The notes under the pieces were generated by a model. That model searched no databases. It was given only the letters and a program-made list of their open reading frames with translations, and was not told the origin of the DNA. From assembly GCA_001769215.1 (NCBI GenBank), contig MEOL01000030.1:87215-151214 (forward strand): a stretch of DNA of 64,000 nt. Direction: 5' to 3'. Below are positions 36,775 to 46,892 of the stretch, piece by piece. This stretch comes from Bacteroidetes bacterium GWF2_41_31 (GTDB lineage Bacteria > Bacteroidota > Bacteroidia > Bacteroidales > F082). Position 1 is the first letter of the stretch, and each line of letters opens with the position of its first letter. The position numbers were made by a program, and so were the translations under genes.

Positions 36775-37581
36775 TCATATCCCTGTATTTGATTGATTTG
36801 GAATGTGACCGTCCTTATTTTCTCCCTTTTTAAAGAGGATGTTTATTTCATAGTAGGTTCGTACATATTGATTGTCCAACATGCCTGGTATCCATCTTGT
36901 TAACTCAAGCAGTCGAACACCTTCCTCAGTGCACCCTCCTCCAATATATTCCAGCACTACTATATTGGAGGGCAATCCGTTTCGTTCCACAACAAATTGT
37001 AACTTCACGGTGCCACTAATTCCAAGTTTTGATGCGTTATCAGGAAAGTTGAGGTGTTCGTTTAAAAATTCGGCCAGGGAAGTACCGCTATCTTGCAATT
37101 GAAATTGAGGTGCGGTTTCACATTTTTTCATTGGAAAAATCGTTCCGGATGAGTCGTAAGGGGAGTAGTGTCGGGGAACATGCAGGTAGCCACGTTTTTT
37201 CACCAGGCGTCGAAATGCCTTTAGATCAAAATTTAGTTCATAGGTACTTGTCGAGGTGATTTTTTTCCCCATGCTTAATCCCGGTTTCCATAATAGATAA
37301 TCGAAAATGACAAGGGCAGTGCTGTCGATTCCGGGCGAAACACCCCGGGCGATTTTTCTATCGGTGATTTTTCCTGTATTGTCCGCCGTAAATTCAACCA
37401 TCACTTTCCCTTCTTCTTCTCGATTTATCGATTCCTGAGGATAGTCCATAAATAGTTGCAGGAAGCTTTTATACTCTGGTTTTGCCATTTGCGTGACAGG
37501 GGCAGTGACTACTTGCGTAAGTCCCGGAGCGGGAGTTAACAAGAGTGAGAAAACCAGTAATCTAAAGAAAATACGTTTCAT
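36775..37581 (-). CDS. Secreted protein with two TonB C-terminal domains
   Basis: 268 residues. The N-terminus is a cleavable-looking signal (about 1-22, ending GLTQ), not the uncleaved TonB anchor. Two TonB-C-like modules follow: about 52-110 (GKVMVEFTADNTGKITDRKI...WKPG) and about 175-245 (GTVKLQFVVERNGLPSNIVV...RWIPG). There is no Pro-rich spacer or ExbBD nearby. It may be a periplasmic protein using TonB-C folds for peptidoglycan or receptor contact rather than an energy transducer. Confidence 0.78.
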   Translation of the reverse strand: MKRIFFRLLVFSLLLTPAPGLTQVVTAPVTQMAKPEYKSFLQLFMDYPQESINREEEGKVMVEFTADNTGKITDRKIARGVSPGIDSTALVIFDYLLWKPGLSMGKKITSTSTYELNFDLKAFRRLVKKRGYLHVPRHYSPYDSSGTIFPMKKCETAPQFQLQDSGTSLAEFLNEHLNFPDNASKLGISGTVKLQFVVERNGLPSNIVVLEYIGGGCTEEGVRLLELTRWIPGMLDNQYVRTYYEINILFKKGENKDGHIPNQSNTGI

Positions 37582-37653
37582 TTTTATGCCGATTGGTTCA
37601 CCGGGTGAAATTAAATTAATTTGAGAATATTTGCTAGTTTTACCATAAAAAAA

Positions 37654-39009
37654 ATGATGGGTATCGAAGGAGTGGTCGCGTTGATTATTGGAGCTGCATT
37701 GGGTGCCTTCATCATGACATTAATATCAAAAAACCGCCTGCAGCAACTTAAGCAAATGCAGCAGGAAGAAATCAATGGATTTTTACATCAACAAATTGAA
37801 CTCAATAAGGCATTGGCCATATCGAACGAAAAAAGCGATAACCTGGCTAACCGGATGGACCAACTTGACGGGCAACTCGAAAAGGAGCGAGAGTTAAAGC
37901 ACGAAGCGGAAAAATTACTGGTTTCAAGAGATTCTGAATTAATTAACTTGAAACAACGGTTGGAGGAAGAGAAAAAGAACCTTGAAGCCATCCAGGAACG
38001 TTCGCGTGTTGAATTTGAAAATGTAGCCCATCGCATCTTAAAACAACAAACGGCTGATTTTACTATCACGAGTCAAAAAGGCTTACTAGATATTCTCACT
38101 CCTTTGCGAGAGCGGATTCAGGATTTTGAGAAAAAGGTGGATCTTACTTATGAGAAAGGATTGAAGGATCAATCGGACCTGAAAGCAGAGCTGTTGAAAA
38201 TTTACGACCTGAGTGTTACCCTTGATAAGGATGCCAAAAACCTGACCAATGCACTGAAATCGGATAGCAAGAGACAGGGTAACTGGGGTGAAATTATTTT
38301 AGAACGTGTGCTGGAACGGTCCGGTTTGATAAAGGATCAGGAGTATTATTTGCAGTTTTCAACAAAAAATGAACAGGGAGCCATCATGCGCCCCGATGTG
38401 GTGATCAGGCTACCTGAGGACAAACACCTGGTCATCGACTCCAAGGTTTCGCTTACCGCCTATACAGAGTATGTGAGTGCAGAAGAGGAACCCTTAAGAA
38501 GTAAGAAATTGCGTGAACACCTGGATTCTATTCGCCGTCATATTAAGGAGTTAAGCGAAAAGCGCTACGACCAGCTTCTGGGAATTAATTCTCCTGACTT
38601 TGTTTTGATGTTTATGCCCGTAGAACCTGCCTTTGCGTTGGCTGTGCAGGCTGATCATGAATTATTCAACTACGCCTGGCACGAACGGGTGGTAATCGTT
38701 AGTCCGACTACTTTGCTCGCAACGCTGCGTACGGTATCTTCCATTTGGAAATTTGAAAAGCAAAATCAAAATGCCCTTGAAATTGCTGACAGAGGAGGCA
38801 AATTATACGATAAATTTGCGAGTTTTGTCAATGATTTGGAAAACATTGGTCAGAACATTGAAAAAGCCGAAAAGGCATATCAGGAGGCACATAAAAAGCT
38901 CATTTCGGGCAGTGGGAATTTGATCAGGCAGGTTGAGCAAATAAAAATAATGGGAGTAACTACAAAAAAAAGTTTACCCGAAACACTAATTAACGAAGCA
39001 GATGAATAG
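37654..39009 (+). CDS. rmuC: DNA recombination protein RmuC homologue
   Basis: About 451 residues. One N-terminal membrane helix (about 4-24), a long coiled coil (about 28-130), then the RmuC nuclease-like domain with KRQGNWGEIILERVLE near 222 and RPDVVIRLPEDKHLVIDSKVSL near 256. RmuC limits inversions at short repeats in E. coli and is in the PD-(D/E)xK-like nuclease superfamily. The ATG at 37654 is chosen over an upstream TTG. It overlaps the rlmB gene by 8 bases. Confidence 0.9.
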   Translation: MMGIEGVVALIIGAALGAFIMTLISKNRLQQLKQMQQEEINGFLHQQIELNKALAISNEKSDNLANRMDQLDGQLEKERELKHEAEKLLVSRDSELINLKQRLEEEKKNLEAIQERSRVEFENVAHRILKQQTADFTITSQKGLLDILTPLRERIQDFEKKVDLTYEKGLKDQSDLKAELLKIYDLSVTLDKDAKNLTNALKSDSKRQGNWGEIILERVLERSGLIKDQEYYLQFSTKNEQGAIMRPDVVIRLPEDKHLVIDSKVSLTAYTEYVSAEEEPLRSKKLREHLDSIRRHIKELSEKRYDQLLGINSPDFVLMFMPVEPAFALAVQADHELFNYAWHERVVIVSPTTLLATLRTVSSIWKFEKQNQNALEIADRGGKLYDKFASFVNDLENIGQNIEKAEKAYQEAHKKLISGSGNLIRQVEQIKIMGVTTKKSLPETLINEADE

Positions 39010-39760
39010 AGAATCAAGGGAAACACCCAACCAGGATTTTATATATGGTGCATGGCCGGTGATGGAGGCATTAAAAGCTTCAAAAGAATTTGAAAAGGTA
39101 CTCATTCAGCATGGGTTGCGCAATGAAGTGATAAAAGAGGTCATCAGTGAGTTGAAGCATCTTGATATTCCATTCCAGTTTGTTCCCATAGAGAAGTTGA
39201 ACCGGGTAACCCGAAAAAATCACCAGGGGATCATCGCTTACCTGTCGCCGGTTACTTTTAGTAGAATTGAACAGGTGTTGCCCGCGATTTATGAAAAAGG
39301 TGAAGATCCTTTTCTTTTAATCTTAGATAAAATAACGGATGTACGCAATTTTGGAGCCATATTGAGAACGGCTTCATGCACCGGGGTTCATGCCGTTGTC
39401 ATTCCTGTAAAAGGCTCGGCCTTATTAAATTCGGATACAGTAAAATCTTCTGCAGGAGCCATTTATACCCTGCCAATCTGTCGCAGCGAAAATCTGAAAG
39501 ATTCGATAGACTACCTGAAAAATAGCGGTTTGAAAATTCTGGCTGCTACCGAGAAGGGAGAGGAAGTGTATTATAACGAAAAACTTACCGGGCCGGTTGC
39601 CATGATCATGGGTTCTGAAGGTGAAGGAATTTCCCCGGAATATTTAAAACGCTCGGATTTGTTGGTAAGAATTCCCATGGCAGGAACCATCGATTCATTA
39701 AATGTTTCGGTGGCAGCCGGGGTGTTGCTTTATGAAATCTTCAGGCAAAGGAACCAATAA
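39002..39760 (+). CDS. rlmB: 23S rRNA (guanosine-2'-O)-methyltransferase RlmB-like
   Basis: 252-residue SpoU methyltransferase. The N-terminal YGAWPVMEALKA and NHQGIIAYLSP form the substrate-binding domain typical of RlmB; the knot has DVRNFGAILRTASCTG, MIMGSEGEGIS and IPMAGTIDSLNVSVAAGVL. Methylates the ribosomal peptidyl-transferase loop guanosine in known members. The extra TrmH at 2487 lacks this N-terminal signature. Coupled to rmuC by the 8-base overlap. Confidence 0.9.
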   Translation: MNRESRETPNQDFIYGAWPVMEALKASKEFEKVLIQHGLRNEVIKEVISELKHLDIPFQFVPIEKLNRVTRKNHQGIIAYLSPVTFSRIEQVLPAIYEKGEDPFLLILDKITDVRNFGAILRTASCTGVHAVVIPVKGSALLNSDTVKSSAGAIYTLPICRSENLKDSIDYLKNSGLKILAATEKGEEVYYNEKLTGPVAMIMGSEGEGISPEYLKRSDLLVRIPMAGTIDSLNVSVAAGVLLYEIFRQRNQ

Positions 39761-39794
39761 AAAAAACTCCGGTTGAAGAACCGGAGTTTTTTTG
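39761..39794. terminator. Bidirectional terminator between rlmB and rplS
   Basis: A perfect 14-bp stem (39761-39774 with 39779-39792), GAAG loop, A-run on the left and T-run on the right. It serves rlmB on plus and rplS on minus. Confidence 0.92.
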
Positions 39795-39813
39795 TAGATA
39801 TGTTGTAATCAGA

Positions 39814-40167
39814 TTAAAATCTTTTTTCTTTAATTCTGGCTTTTTTACCGCGCAATCCACGGAAGTAGTAAATTCTGGCCCTGCGAACCACACCCACTTT
39901 ATTTACCTCCAGCTGACTGATAAAAGGTGAGGAAACAGGAAAAATTCTTTCAACCCCAATATTTCCCGACATTTTACGAACAGTAAAGGTGGCGGTATTA
40001 CCGCTGCCTGAACGCTGTAGTACAACACCCTGGTATTTTTGCAGGCGCTCTTTGGCTCCTTCAATAATCTTATAAGTAACGGTAATCGTGTCTCCGGCTT
40101 TAAAGGCTGGAAGTTCTTGCATCGTTACCGTGTTTTTTACATATTGCAATAATTCATTCTGGCTCAT
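39814..40167 (-). CDS. rplS: 50S ribosomal protein L19
   Basis: 117-residue large-subunit protein at the 30S interface. [38 protein letters not shown] [11 protein letters not shown] and [14 protein letters not shown] identify it. It follows trmD in the classic trmD-rplS order, but 179 bases apart and with its own promoter; rpsP and rimM are not here. Confidence 0.98.
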   Translation of the reverse strand: MSQNELLQYVKNTVTMQELPAFKAGDTITVTYKIIEGAKERLQKYQGVVLQRSGSGNTATFTVRKMSGNIGVERIFPVSSPFISQLEVNKVGVVRRARIYYFRGLRGKKARIKEKRF

Positions 40168-40205
40168 CTTCTTACAGGTTTAGCGTGGTACACTCAAAAA
40201 GAGTG

Positions 40206-40235
40206 CAAATATACAGCTATTTATTTATCTGCAAA
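40206..40235 (-). promoter_or_regulatory. Promoter of rplS
   Basis: Read on minus: TTTG, 18-base spacer, TATATTTG. Both Bacteroidota elements are present, with the -7 element about 39 bases before the ATG. Confidence 0.75.
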
Positions 40236-40346
40236 TAAAAACCACTAAAAAAGTTGGGGATTTATTAATAGGACATTGTTAGTAATTTTTATTCCCGGTT
40301 TTGATAATTAAAAAGGTGTTTGCAATCGGGCAAAGATAATTTAATA

Positions 40347-41024
40347 TCAATCATTTAATAATTCAGGACGGCGTATTTTAGTGCGTTCAACCGATTGATT
40401 GTACTTCCATTCTTCAATAATTCTCTCATTCCCAGACAACAAAATTTCCGGGACTACCCATCCGTTAAAATCACGCGGACGGGTGTATACCGGTGGCGAA
40501 ACCAGGTTGTTTTGAAATGAGTCGCTCAGGGCGGAAGATTCATCTGTGAGCACTCCCGGAATCAATCGGACGATGCTGTCGCTGATAACAGCGGCGGCCA
40601 GTTCTCCTCCCGACAAGACATAATTCCCTATGCTGATTTCCATCGTCACCAGGTGTTCGCGGATGCGTTCGTCCACACCTTTATAATGTCCACACAACAC
40701 TATCAGGTTGTTAAATCCCGACAACCGGTTGGCCATAGGCTGATCAAGCATCTGTCCGTCAGGGCTGGTGTAAATGACGGCATCATAATCGCGCTCAGCC
40801 TTTAGGGAAGCGATACACCGGGCTACCGGTTCAATCATCATCACCATTCCGGCACCTCCCGAAAAAGCATAATCGTCTACCCGTTTGTGTTTGTCGGTGG
40901 AATAATCACGCAGCTGATGCAGGTGAATTTCTGCCAACCCTTTTTCAATTGCGCGTTTTACAATTGAATGACTGAAAGGGCCTTCAAACATTTCAGGGAA
41001 AAGTGTGATGATGTCGATGCGCAT
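40347..41024 (-). CDS. trmD: tRNA (guanine-N1)-methyltransferase TrmD
   Basis: 225-residue SPOUT dimer that makes m1G37 in tRNAs, preventing +1 frameshifts. [17 protein letters not shown] at the start, [15 protein letters not shown], the knot [11 protein letters not shown] and [13 protein letters not shown] are all conserved. It begins 21 bases after the gabD stop, an unusual upstream partner, so the two may be co-transcribed. Confidence 0.97.
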   Translation of the reverse strand: MRIDIITLFPEMFEGPFSHSIVKRAIEKGLAEIHLHQLRDYSTDKHKRVDDYAFSGGAGMVMMIEPVARCIASLKAERDYDAVIYTSPDGQMLDQPMANRLSGFNNLIVLCGHYKGVDERIREHLVTMEISIGNYVLSGGELAAAVISDSIVRLIPGVLTDESSALSDSFQNNLVSPPVYTRPRDFNGWVVPEILLSGNERIIEEWKYNQSVERTKIRRPELLND

Positions 41025-41045
41025 AAGGGAAATTGGTTTATTGAA

Positions 41046-42407
41046 TTATTTAATCCAGACGGTTTTAATATTTAAAAATTCTTTGATGCCATAGCTGCCC
41101 AGTTCTCGTCCAAACCCAGATTGTTTAATCCCTCCGAATGGGATGCGCGGATCAGATTTGGTCATGCCGTTAATGAATACAGCTCCGGCTTCTATCTTTA
41201 AAGCCATTTCTTCTGCCAGTTTCAGGTTGTTGGTCCAAATGCTGGCACCCAGTCCCATACTGGTTTCATTGGCTATCCTAACTGCATCTTCGGCATTTTT
41301 TGCAGGGATGATGACCGAAACGGGACCAAACGTTTCTTCTTTAAAAACAGGCATTTCAGGGGTGACATCTGTGAGTAGGGTGGGTTGAAAATACAACTGT
41401 TGTTGATGGACGCGATGACCGCCTGTTATTAATGTGGCTCCCATTGAAATGGATTCGTTGATTTGTTTTTCAAGTTGTTCCACTAAATCCATACGGGCCA
41501 TAGGTCCCATGTGGGTTGCGGGATGTGTTGGGTCTCCAATCGCCAGGTTTTCCAACAATCTTTTATGCTCTTGAACAAAATCGTTGTAAACACCTTGTTC
41601 TATAATAAATCGTTTGGCCGAGATACAAACCTGCCCCGCGTTGAGCATTCGGGAACTCACACCCGTACTGCATGACGTGTTAAGTTCTGCGTCATTCAAT
41701 ACAATAAATGGGTCGGAGCCTCCTAGTTCAAGAACGCATTTTTTCAGGTATTTTCCGGCTACGGCAGCCACTGATTTGCCCGCACGAGCGCTTCCCGTCA
41801 GGGTGACACCACAAACTGCCGGATGCGCGATGACCTGTTCTGTAAGTTCTATTGAAATGTTGAGGTTGTTGAAACTGTTTTTTGGAAACCCGGCTTCAAG
41901 GAACAACGAATGGATGGCTTCGCCACAGCCAAGCACATTCCGTGCATGCCGCAGAACGAAAGTGTTGCCAGCCATCATGGTTGGTAAGGCAGCCCTAAAC
42001 ACCTGCCAAAATGGAAAATTCCATGGCATGAGGGCGAACACAGTCCCCAATGGATCGAAGCGAACATAACAGGTCGATGCATCGCTGGTCATCGCTTCTG
42101 TGTTTAGCAAACTAGCCGTGTGTTCGGCATAATACTCACACAACCAGGCACATTTTTCAATTTCAGCTTTCGATTCCTGCAAGATCTTTCCCATTTCGGA
42201 AGTAATCAGCAAGGCCAGCTCATCCATTCGTTCACGAAGCAGGAAGGCCAGTTTAAGAAAAAGATCCCCACGTTGAGAGATTGAAGAATTTTTCCAGTTT
42301 AAGTAGGTGTCGTGGTTTAAACCAAGTAACTGATCAACTTCTGCTAAGGTTAACAGAGGATAATCTTTTATCTCTTTTCGCGTGGCGGGATTAACGGTGG
42401 TGACCAT
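41046..42407 (-). CDS. gabD: NAD(P)-dependent succinate-semialdehyde dehydrogenase
   Basis: About 453 residues of the aldehyde dehydrogenase fold. ELGGSDPFIVL, the catalytic Cys in NAGQVCISAKRF, EETFGPVSVI and the C-terminal GIKQSGFGRELG place it in the SSADH branch. It oxidises succinate semialdehyde to succinate; a GABA shunt is possible but no gabT is near. The reading frame extends to 42518, but a -7 element lies inside that extension and the MVTTVNPATRKE start matches the family. Confidence 0.85.
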   Translation of the reverse strand: MVTTVNPATRKEIKDYPLLTLAEVDQLLGLNHDTYLNWKNSSISQRGDLFLKLAFLLRERMDELALLITSEMGKILQESKAEIEKCAWLCEYYAEHTASLLNTEAMTSDASTCYVRFDPLGTVFALMPWNFPFWQVFRAALPTMMAGNTFVLRHARNVLGCGEAIHSLFLEAGFPKNSFNNLNISIELTEQVIAHPAVCGVTLTGSARAGKSVAAVAGKYLKKCVLELGGSDPFIVLNDAELNTSCSTGVSSRMLNAGQVCISAKRFIIEQGVYNDFVQEHKRLLENLAIGDPTHPATHMGPMARMDLVEQLEKQINESISMGATLITGGHRVHQQQLYFQPTLLTDVTPEMPVFKEETFGPVSVIIPAKNAEDAVRIANETSMGLGASIWTNNLKLAEEMALKIEAGAVFINGMTKSDPRIPFGGIKQSGFGRELGSYGIKEFLNIKTVWIK

Positions 42408-42422
42408 GGTAATGAATTTGTA

Positions 42423-42430
42423 CAAAAATA
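42423..42430 (-). promoter_or_regulatory. -7 element (TATTTTTG) before gabD
   Basis: Exact match on minus, 15 bases before the ATG at 42407; supports that start. Confidence 0.5.
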
Positions 42431-42536
42431 ATGGTTTTCTGTTGATAATAACTACTTTTACACCTCGGTTTTGGCCTTGGTAAATGTGAGCCAATAATAG
42501 GATGCAAACCCCCTTCACTATGTTAATGTGTTATTT

Positions 42537-44438
42537 ATGAATAAAATAGCGTTTGTTTTATTTTTATCCCTTGGAAATTTTGGGATATTATTTTCTGTTT
42601 ATGGTCAAAATCAGCCTGCACTCCCACGTGAAATTGTTCAGGCAACTAAAAGCGGAAGTCGCTCTGGGGTTGGGATTCCCGGTCCAAATTATTGGCAAAA
42701 CAGGGCCGATTATACTATCAATGTACAAGTGGATCCACAAACAGGCGTGTTGACCGGACATGAACTGATCACTTACTTTAACAACAGCCCCGATACCTTG
42801 CGCCAACTTGTTATCAGGCTCTATCCTGATTTTTACAAAAAAGGCAACGCCCGTTCCTGGCCCATCGGTCCGGAGGATCTAACGGATGGAACGATAATCA
42901 ATTCCTTGTTAATTAATAAGTTAATGGTTGATCCAGCCGACACAAAAGTGGTCAGCAGGTCGGCGACCAATATGTACATTCAATTGGTAGAACCCTTGCT
43001 GTCCCTCGATTCTTTGAGTTTAGAAACAAGCTGGACGTTTATCATACCCCAAAACCAGCCCGTACGCATGGGAAAATACAGCGAAAATATCATTTTTGTG
43101 GCCTATTGGTATCCTCAGATCGCGGTATACGATGACATTGATGGCTGGGACGAAATCGATTATCTCGGCACCGTTGAATTTTATAATGACTTCAATAACT
43201 ACAACGTAACTATTTCTGTTCCTAATGATTATAAAATTTGGGCTACAGGCGAATTACAAAATCCCGGAATTCACTATACTAAAGCGGTGCTGGAACGGGT
43301 GTCAGAAGCCAAACGGTCGGGTGAGATCGTTCGGTTTTTTACAACCGATGAATGTCGGGCAAATACAGTATTACAGAAACAGTGCAATCAAGCCTGGCAA
43401 TTTGTAGCCAGGGAGGTGCCCGATTTTTCTTTTGGTTTGGCTAATGAAATTAATTGGGAGGGAAGCTTTGTAACCGTGGATACCCTATCGGGACGACAGG
43501 TATTGGTGGATGCTGTATACCCTGATTCGGTCTTAACTTTTAATCAAGGTGCCATGTGGGCTTCCATCAGCGTCAGGATGATGTCAACCGTAATGCCAGG
43601 CGTTCCTTTCCCTTATCCGCACATGACTTCCTTTTGTAATGGACGGCGAAATGGTGGTATGGAATCGCCGATGATGGCGATAGACGGAGATCCAAAATCA
43701 GAATCACAGTCCATGGGTCTGTTTTATCATGAAATTGCTCATACCTATTTTCCATTTTATATGGGTGTCAACGAACGAAAATACGCCTGGATGGATGAAG
43801 GTTGGGCTGCCTACACGACCAATGAAATCATGGAAAAAGAGGATCCTGAATATCATTATTTTGATCGCATCGTTTCGGCATTCGAAACTATGAGCGGACG
43901 TGAAAAAGAAGTGCCCATGATGTATTTAAGTTATCAGATAGAGGACTACTCCAGTTACCGCGTACACGCGTATAATCGATCTGCTCTGGCCCTGGCTTTT
44001 TTGCGTGATGCCCTTGGTGAAACCACCTTCAAAGAGGCTTACCAACAATTTATTGAGAACTGGCATGGTTTACATCCCGGCCCTTTTGATTTCTTTAACT
44101 CGTTTAGCCAAACCGCAAAACAAGACCTATGGTGGTATTTTACTCCCTGGTATTTTGACAGGGCTTATGCCGATTTAGGGATTAAAAAGGTAACTTTTGA
44201 TAATAAAATAGTAATAGAAAACCCGGGAGGGCTGCCTCTTCCCATTCGTCTGCTGATAAATTATACCGACGGAACACAGGAAGAGATTGAAAGGAATACA
44301 GGAGTTTGGGCTGAAAGTCAGGATGCTGTAATGGTTCAGGTGGATAATAAAAAACAAATTGAAAAAGTCATTTTGGGTTCTAAAGGAGTTCCTGATGTAA
44401 ATTTGTCAAATAACACCGTTATCCCTCAATATCAATAA
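42537..44438 (+). CDS. M1-family metallopeptidase
   Basis: About 633 residues with signal peptide (about 1-23). The zinc site is H398EIAH402 with E421 in MDEGWAAY, the M1 HExxH-18-E spacing, preceded by the aminopeptidase exopeptidase-like segment GGMESPMMAID. A substrate-binding N-terminal beta domain (about 50-250) comes first. Probably degrades peptides in the periplasm or outside. No T9SS sorting module is seen at its C-terminus, unlike the next gene. It is 52 bases upstream of the S8 gene. Confidence 0.9.
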   Translation: MNKIAFVLFLSLGNFGILFSVYGQNQPALPREIVQATKSGSRSGVGIPGPNYWQNRADYTINVQVDPQTGVLTGHELITYFNNSPDTLRQLVIRLYPDFYKKGNARSWPIGPEDLTDGTIINSLLINKLMVDPADTKVVSRSATNMYIQLVEPLLSLDSLSLETSWTFIIPQNQPVRMGKYSENIIFVAYWYPQIAVYDDIDGWDEIDYLGTVEFYNDFNNYNVTISVPNDYKIWATGELQNPGIHYTKAVLERVSEAKRSGEIVRFFTTDECRANTVLQKQCNQAWQFVAREVPDFSFGLANEINWEGSFVTVDTLSGRQVLVDAVYPDSVLTFNQGAMWASISVRMMSTVMPGVPFPYPHMTSFCNGRRNGGMESPMMAIDGDPKSESQSMGLFYHEIAHTYFPFYMGVNERKYAWMDEGWAAYTTNEIMEKEDPEYHYFDRIVSAFETMSGREKEVPMMYLSYQIEDYSSYRVHAYNRSALALAFLRDALGETTFKEAYQQFIENWHGLHPGPFDFFNSFSQTAKQDLWWYFTPWYFDRAYADLGIKKVTFDNKIVIENPGGLPLPIRLLINYTDGTQEEIERNTGVWAESQDAVMVQVDNKKQIEKVILGSKGVPDVNLSNNTVIPQYQ

Positions 44439-44490
44439 ATGCAACGACTTGATGAAAAAATTTGTCAACATGACTAACAATTAATCGAAC

Positions 44491-46167
44491 ATGAAAATCA
44501 TTTCTACACTCGTGGTATTACTTGCTCTGGGAACGATGCTCACCGGACAAGTAGCGCCGGATAAATACTATATCCAGTTTACCGACAAAAACAATTCTCC
44601 TTATTCGATCAACCAGCCGGAGGAATTTCTCTCACAGCGGGCCATCGATCGACGTGAAAAGTATGGTATTGTCATTACCGAAGAGGATTTGCCGGTTAAT
44701 CCGGCTTATCTTCAGGGAGTTTCCGAAGCAGGGGCTCAATTGCTCAATCCTACTAAATGGATGAATGGGGTAACCGTCTTTACTGAAGATTCAACGGTTA
44801 TTGAATTGATCGGAGCCCTGCCTTACGTTCAAAACGTGGTGAAGCTTCCCGAACCGATACCAACAGGGATTGATAAAGCCTACTTTGCAAACGAAACCAT
44901 CGCGATGGCTGAGAAATTGGAAAACAACAACCTAAAGAACACAGGTACTTATAATTATGGTGGAGCGGGTCCGCAAATCAACCAGATCAATGGTACAGTC
45001 CTTCATGATATGGGATATCAGGGACAGGGAGTGGTGATTGCTGTTTTGGATGGTGGGTTTAGCGGTACAGAACAACATCCGTTTTTTGATAGCCTGTGGA
45101 TGAACAACCGGGTGTTGGGCACCAAAGATTTTGTTCATCCCGGCGGAAATGTTTTCACTGAAAGTGGACACGGCAACTCTGTTTTGTCGACCATGGCAGC
45201 TTATTCGCCCGGGCAAATGATTGGAACAGCTCCACAGGCAGGCTATTGGTTGCTAAGACCCGAAGATGTGCAATCGGAAAATGTGATTGAAGAATACAAT
45301 TGGGTTTCGGCGGCTGAATTTGCTGATAGTGTCGGTGCCGACGTCATCAACAGTTCATTGGGTTATATTGATTTTGATAATCCACAGTTTAACCATACCT
45401 ACCAGGACATGAACGGTGCCACCAATGTGAGCACCCGTGGTGCAGACCGGGCAGCTGAAAAAGGAATCGTTGTGGTGAACAGTGCAGGAAATTCAGGCAA
45501 TGCTCCTGATTTTCCATATATTGGTGCACCTGCGGACGGGTTTAATGTTCTTAGCATTGGCGCTGTTGATCCGGATGGTATAAGGGCCTCATTTAGTTCT
45601 ATTGGGCCAACATACGATGGAAGGCATAAACCCACGATTGCTGCTACAGGTCAAAATACTTTTGTTGCTTATGGGATGAGTGATGCCGGCTTTGGAAATG
45701 GAACTTCTTTCTCATCACCTGTCATTGCAGGAATGACGGCATGTTTGGTACAAGCTTATCCCGAAATGACGGTGTTAGAAGTTCACAATGCACTTAAACA
45801 AAGCGCAAACCAGGCCCTGAACCCTGATGATTTACTTGGATGGGGAATACCGGATTATGGAGTGGCTTATTGGCTGCTTTTGGAAATTGCCGGAAATCCG
45901 GCAAATGGAAAAACCTTGGTTGAGGCATTTCCAAACCCGTTTAGGGATGAACTCAACCTGAAGCTTAACCTGGATTCTATTGAATTAGTTGTTGTTGAGT
46001 TGATAAGTACCTCTGGAAAATTAGTGTATTCAGGGAAATATACCCGCTCAAGGGCTGATCGCATCATCAACCTTGATCGTGTCGTAAACTTGTTGAATTC
46101 AGGTGTTTTTTATGTGCGTGTTGTCATTCCCGAAAAAACTGAGGTGATTAAAATCATAAAACAATAA
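44491..46167 (+). CDS. Subtilisin-like S8 peptidase with T9SS sorting domain
   Basis: 558-residue secreted serine protease. Signal peptide (about 1-20), a prodomain-like segment (about 25-125), and a catalytic domain with D187 (VLDGGF), H227 (SGHGNSV) and S406 (GTSFSSP). A Por sorting module from about 475 (EAFPNPFRDELNL, GVFYVRVVIPEKTEV) sends it through T9SS. With the M1 peptidase it may feed extracellular protein use. Not identical to any sequence I can name. Confidence 0.92.
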   Translation: MKIISTLVVLLALGTMLTGQVAPDKYYIQFTDKNNSPYSINQPEEFLSQRAIDRREKYGIVITEEDLPVNPAYLQGVSEAGAQLLNPTKWMNGVTVFTEDSTVIELIGALPYVQNVVKLPEPIPTGIDKAYFANETIAMAEKLENNNLKNTGTYNYGGAGPQINQINGTVLHDMGYQGQGVVIAVLDGGFSGTEQHPFFDSLWMNNRVLGTKDFVHPGGNVFTESGHGNSVLSTMAAYSPGQMIGTAPQAGYWLLRPEDVQSENVIEEYNWVSAAEFADSVGADVINSSLGYIDFDNPQFNHTYQDMNGATNVSTRGADRAAEKGIVVVNSAGNSGNAPDFPYIGAPADGFNVLSIGAVDPDGIRASFSSIGPTYDGRHKPTIAATGQNTFVAYGMSDAGFGNGTSFSSPVIAGMTACLVQAYPEMTVLEVHNALKQSANQALNPDDLLGWGIPDYGVAYWLLLEIAGNPANGKTLVEAFPNPFRDELNLKLNLDSIELVVVELISTSGKLVYSGKYTRSRADRIINLDRVVNLLNSGVFYVRVVIPEKTEVIKIIKQ

Positions 46168-46240
46168 GCAGATTAGGCCTGTTTAACGCGGTGGTTATTA
46201 ACAAAATTCACGTTTTTTTCAACAATGAAAGCAGATACAA

Positions 46241-46269
46241 TTGGTCGGAAAGGATTATTGTTAACTTTG
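46241..46269 (+). promoter_or_regulatory. Promoter of PUR-domain gene
   Basis: TTG at 46241-46243, 18-base spacer, TAACTTTG at 46262-46269. Confidence 0.55.
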
Positions 46270-46318
46270 AACCATTATTTCGGGGTAAGTAACTAATTAA
46301 CCAATTTACTTCATCAGA

Positions 46319-46672
46319 ATGGGAGAACCAGAGAATCAGGAAAGAGGGGCCGATTATTATTCAAAGTCGGTAAGGGCAGGAAAACGAACATATTTTTTTG
46401 ATGTGAAGGCAACAAGAGCAAAGGAGTTGTTTATTACCATTACAGAAAGCAAAAGGCGTTTTAATGAAGCGGATGGCCATTTTACCTACGAAAAGCATAA
46501 AATCTTTTTATATGGAGAAGATTTTGAAAAGTTCCGTGAGGGACTGGATGCAGCCATTAATTTTGTAGAAAATGACCAGGATGCCATCAGAGAGGATCCA
46601 ACATCAGAAGCCGTCAAAACTTCTGCTTCAGATGTTTCTTTTGAAGATTTGGGGGGCGAAGATGAAAACTAA
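46319..46672 (+). CDS. PUR-alpha-like DUF3276 nucleic-acid-binding protein
   Basis: 117 residues. YYSKSVRAGKRTYFFDVKATRAKELFITI and GHFTYEKHKIFLYGEDFEKF form a PUR repeat; the C-terminus is acidic. Bacteroidota and spirochaete members bind single-stranded DNA or RNA. It is a separate unit upstream of parA. Confidence 0.85.
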   Translation: MGEPENQERGADYYSKSVRAGKRTYFFDVKATRAKELFITITESKRRFNEADGHFTYEKHKIFLYGEDFEKFREGLDAAINFVENDQDAIREDPTSEAVKTSASDVSFEDLGGEDEN

Positions 46673-46849
46673 TATTCGTTGAATTTGTTTTCACTGAATT
46701 TACCCGATTCCGGCTTGTGAATTGTTGGTTAATCATTTAATATTCTTGAGGTTAATAAATTTTCATCAATGCCTGTTCAATGGTTCGTCCCTGATCAATA
46801 CATGTTAATAAGTTCGCCTTATCCTTCTCGTCGGCTCAATCCAATATTG

Positions 46850-46857
46850 TATTTTTG
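46850..46857 (+). promoter_or_regulatory. -7 element (TATTTTTG) before parA
   Basis: Exact match 35 bases before the parA ATG; probable promoter of the parA-parB-DUF5683-dapB run. Confidence 0.5.
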
Positions 46858-46892
46858 CCACTTGCGGGTGGGTTAACAACTGAACAAATACC

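Noticed and set aside
42618..42640. parS-like CACGTG site
   Set aside because: Only about half of the 16-base palindrome matches and it lies within the M1 peptidase; other CACGTG sites near 8920 and 17726 are no better.
46673..46892. Replication origin near parA
   Set aside because: No DnaA-box cluster or dnaA, gidA or rnpA gene is visible.
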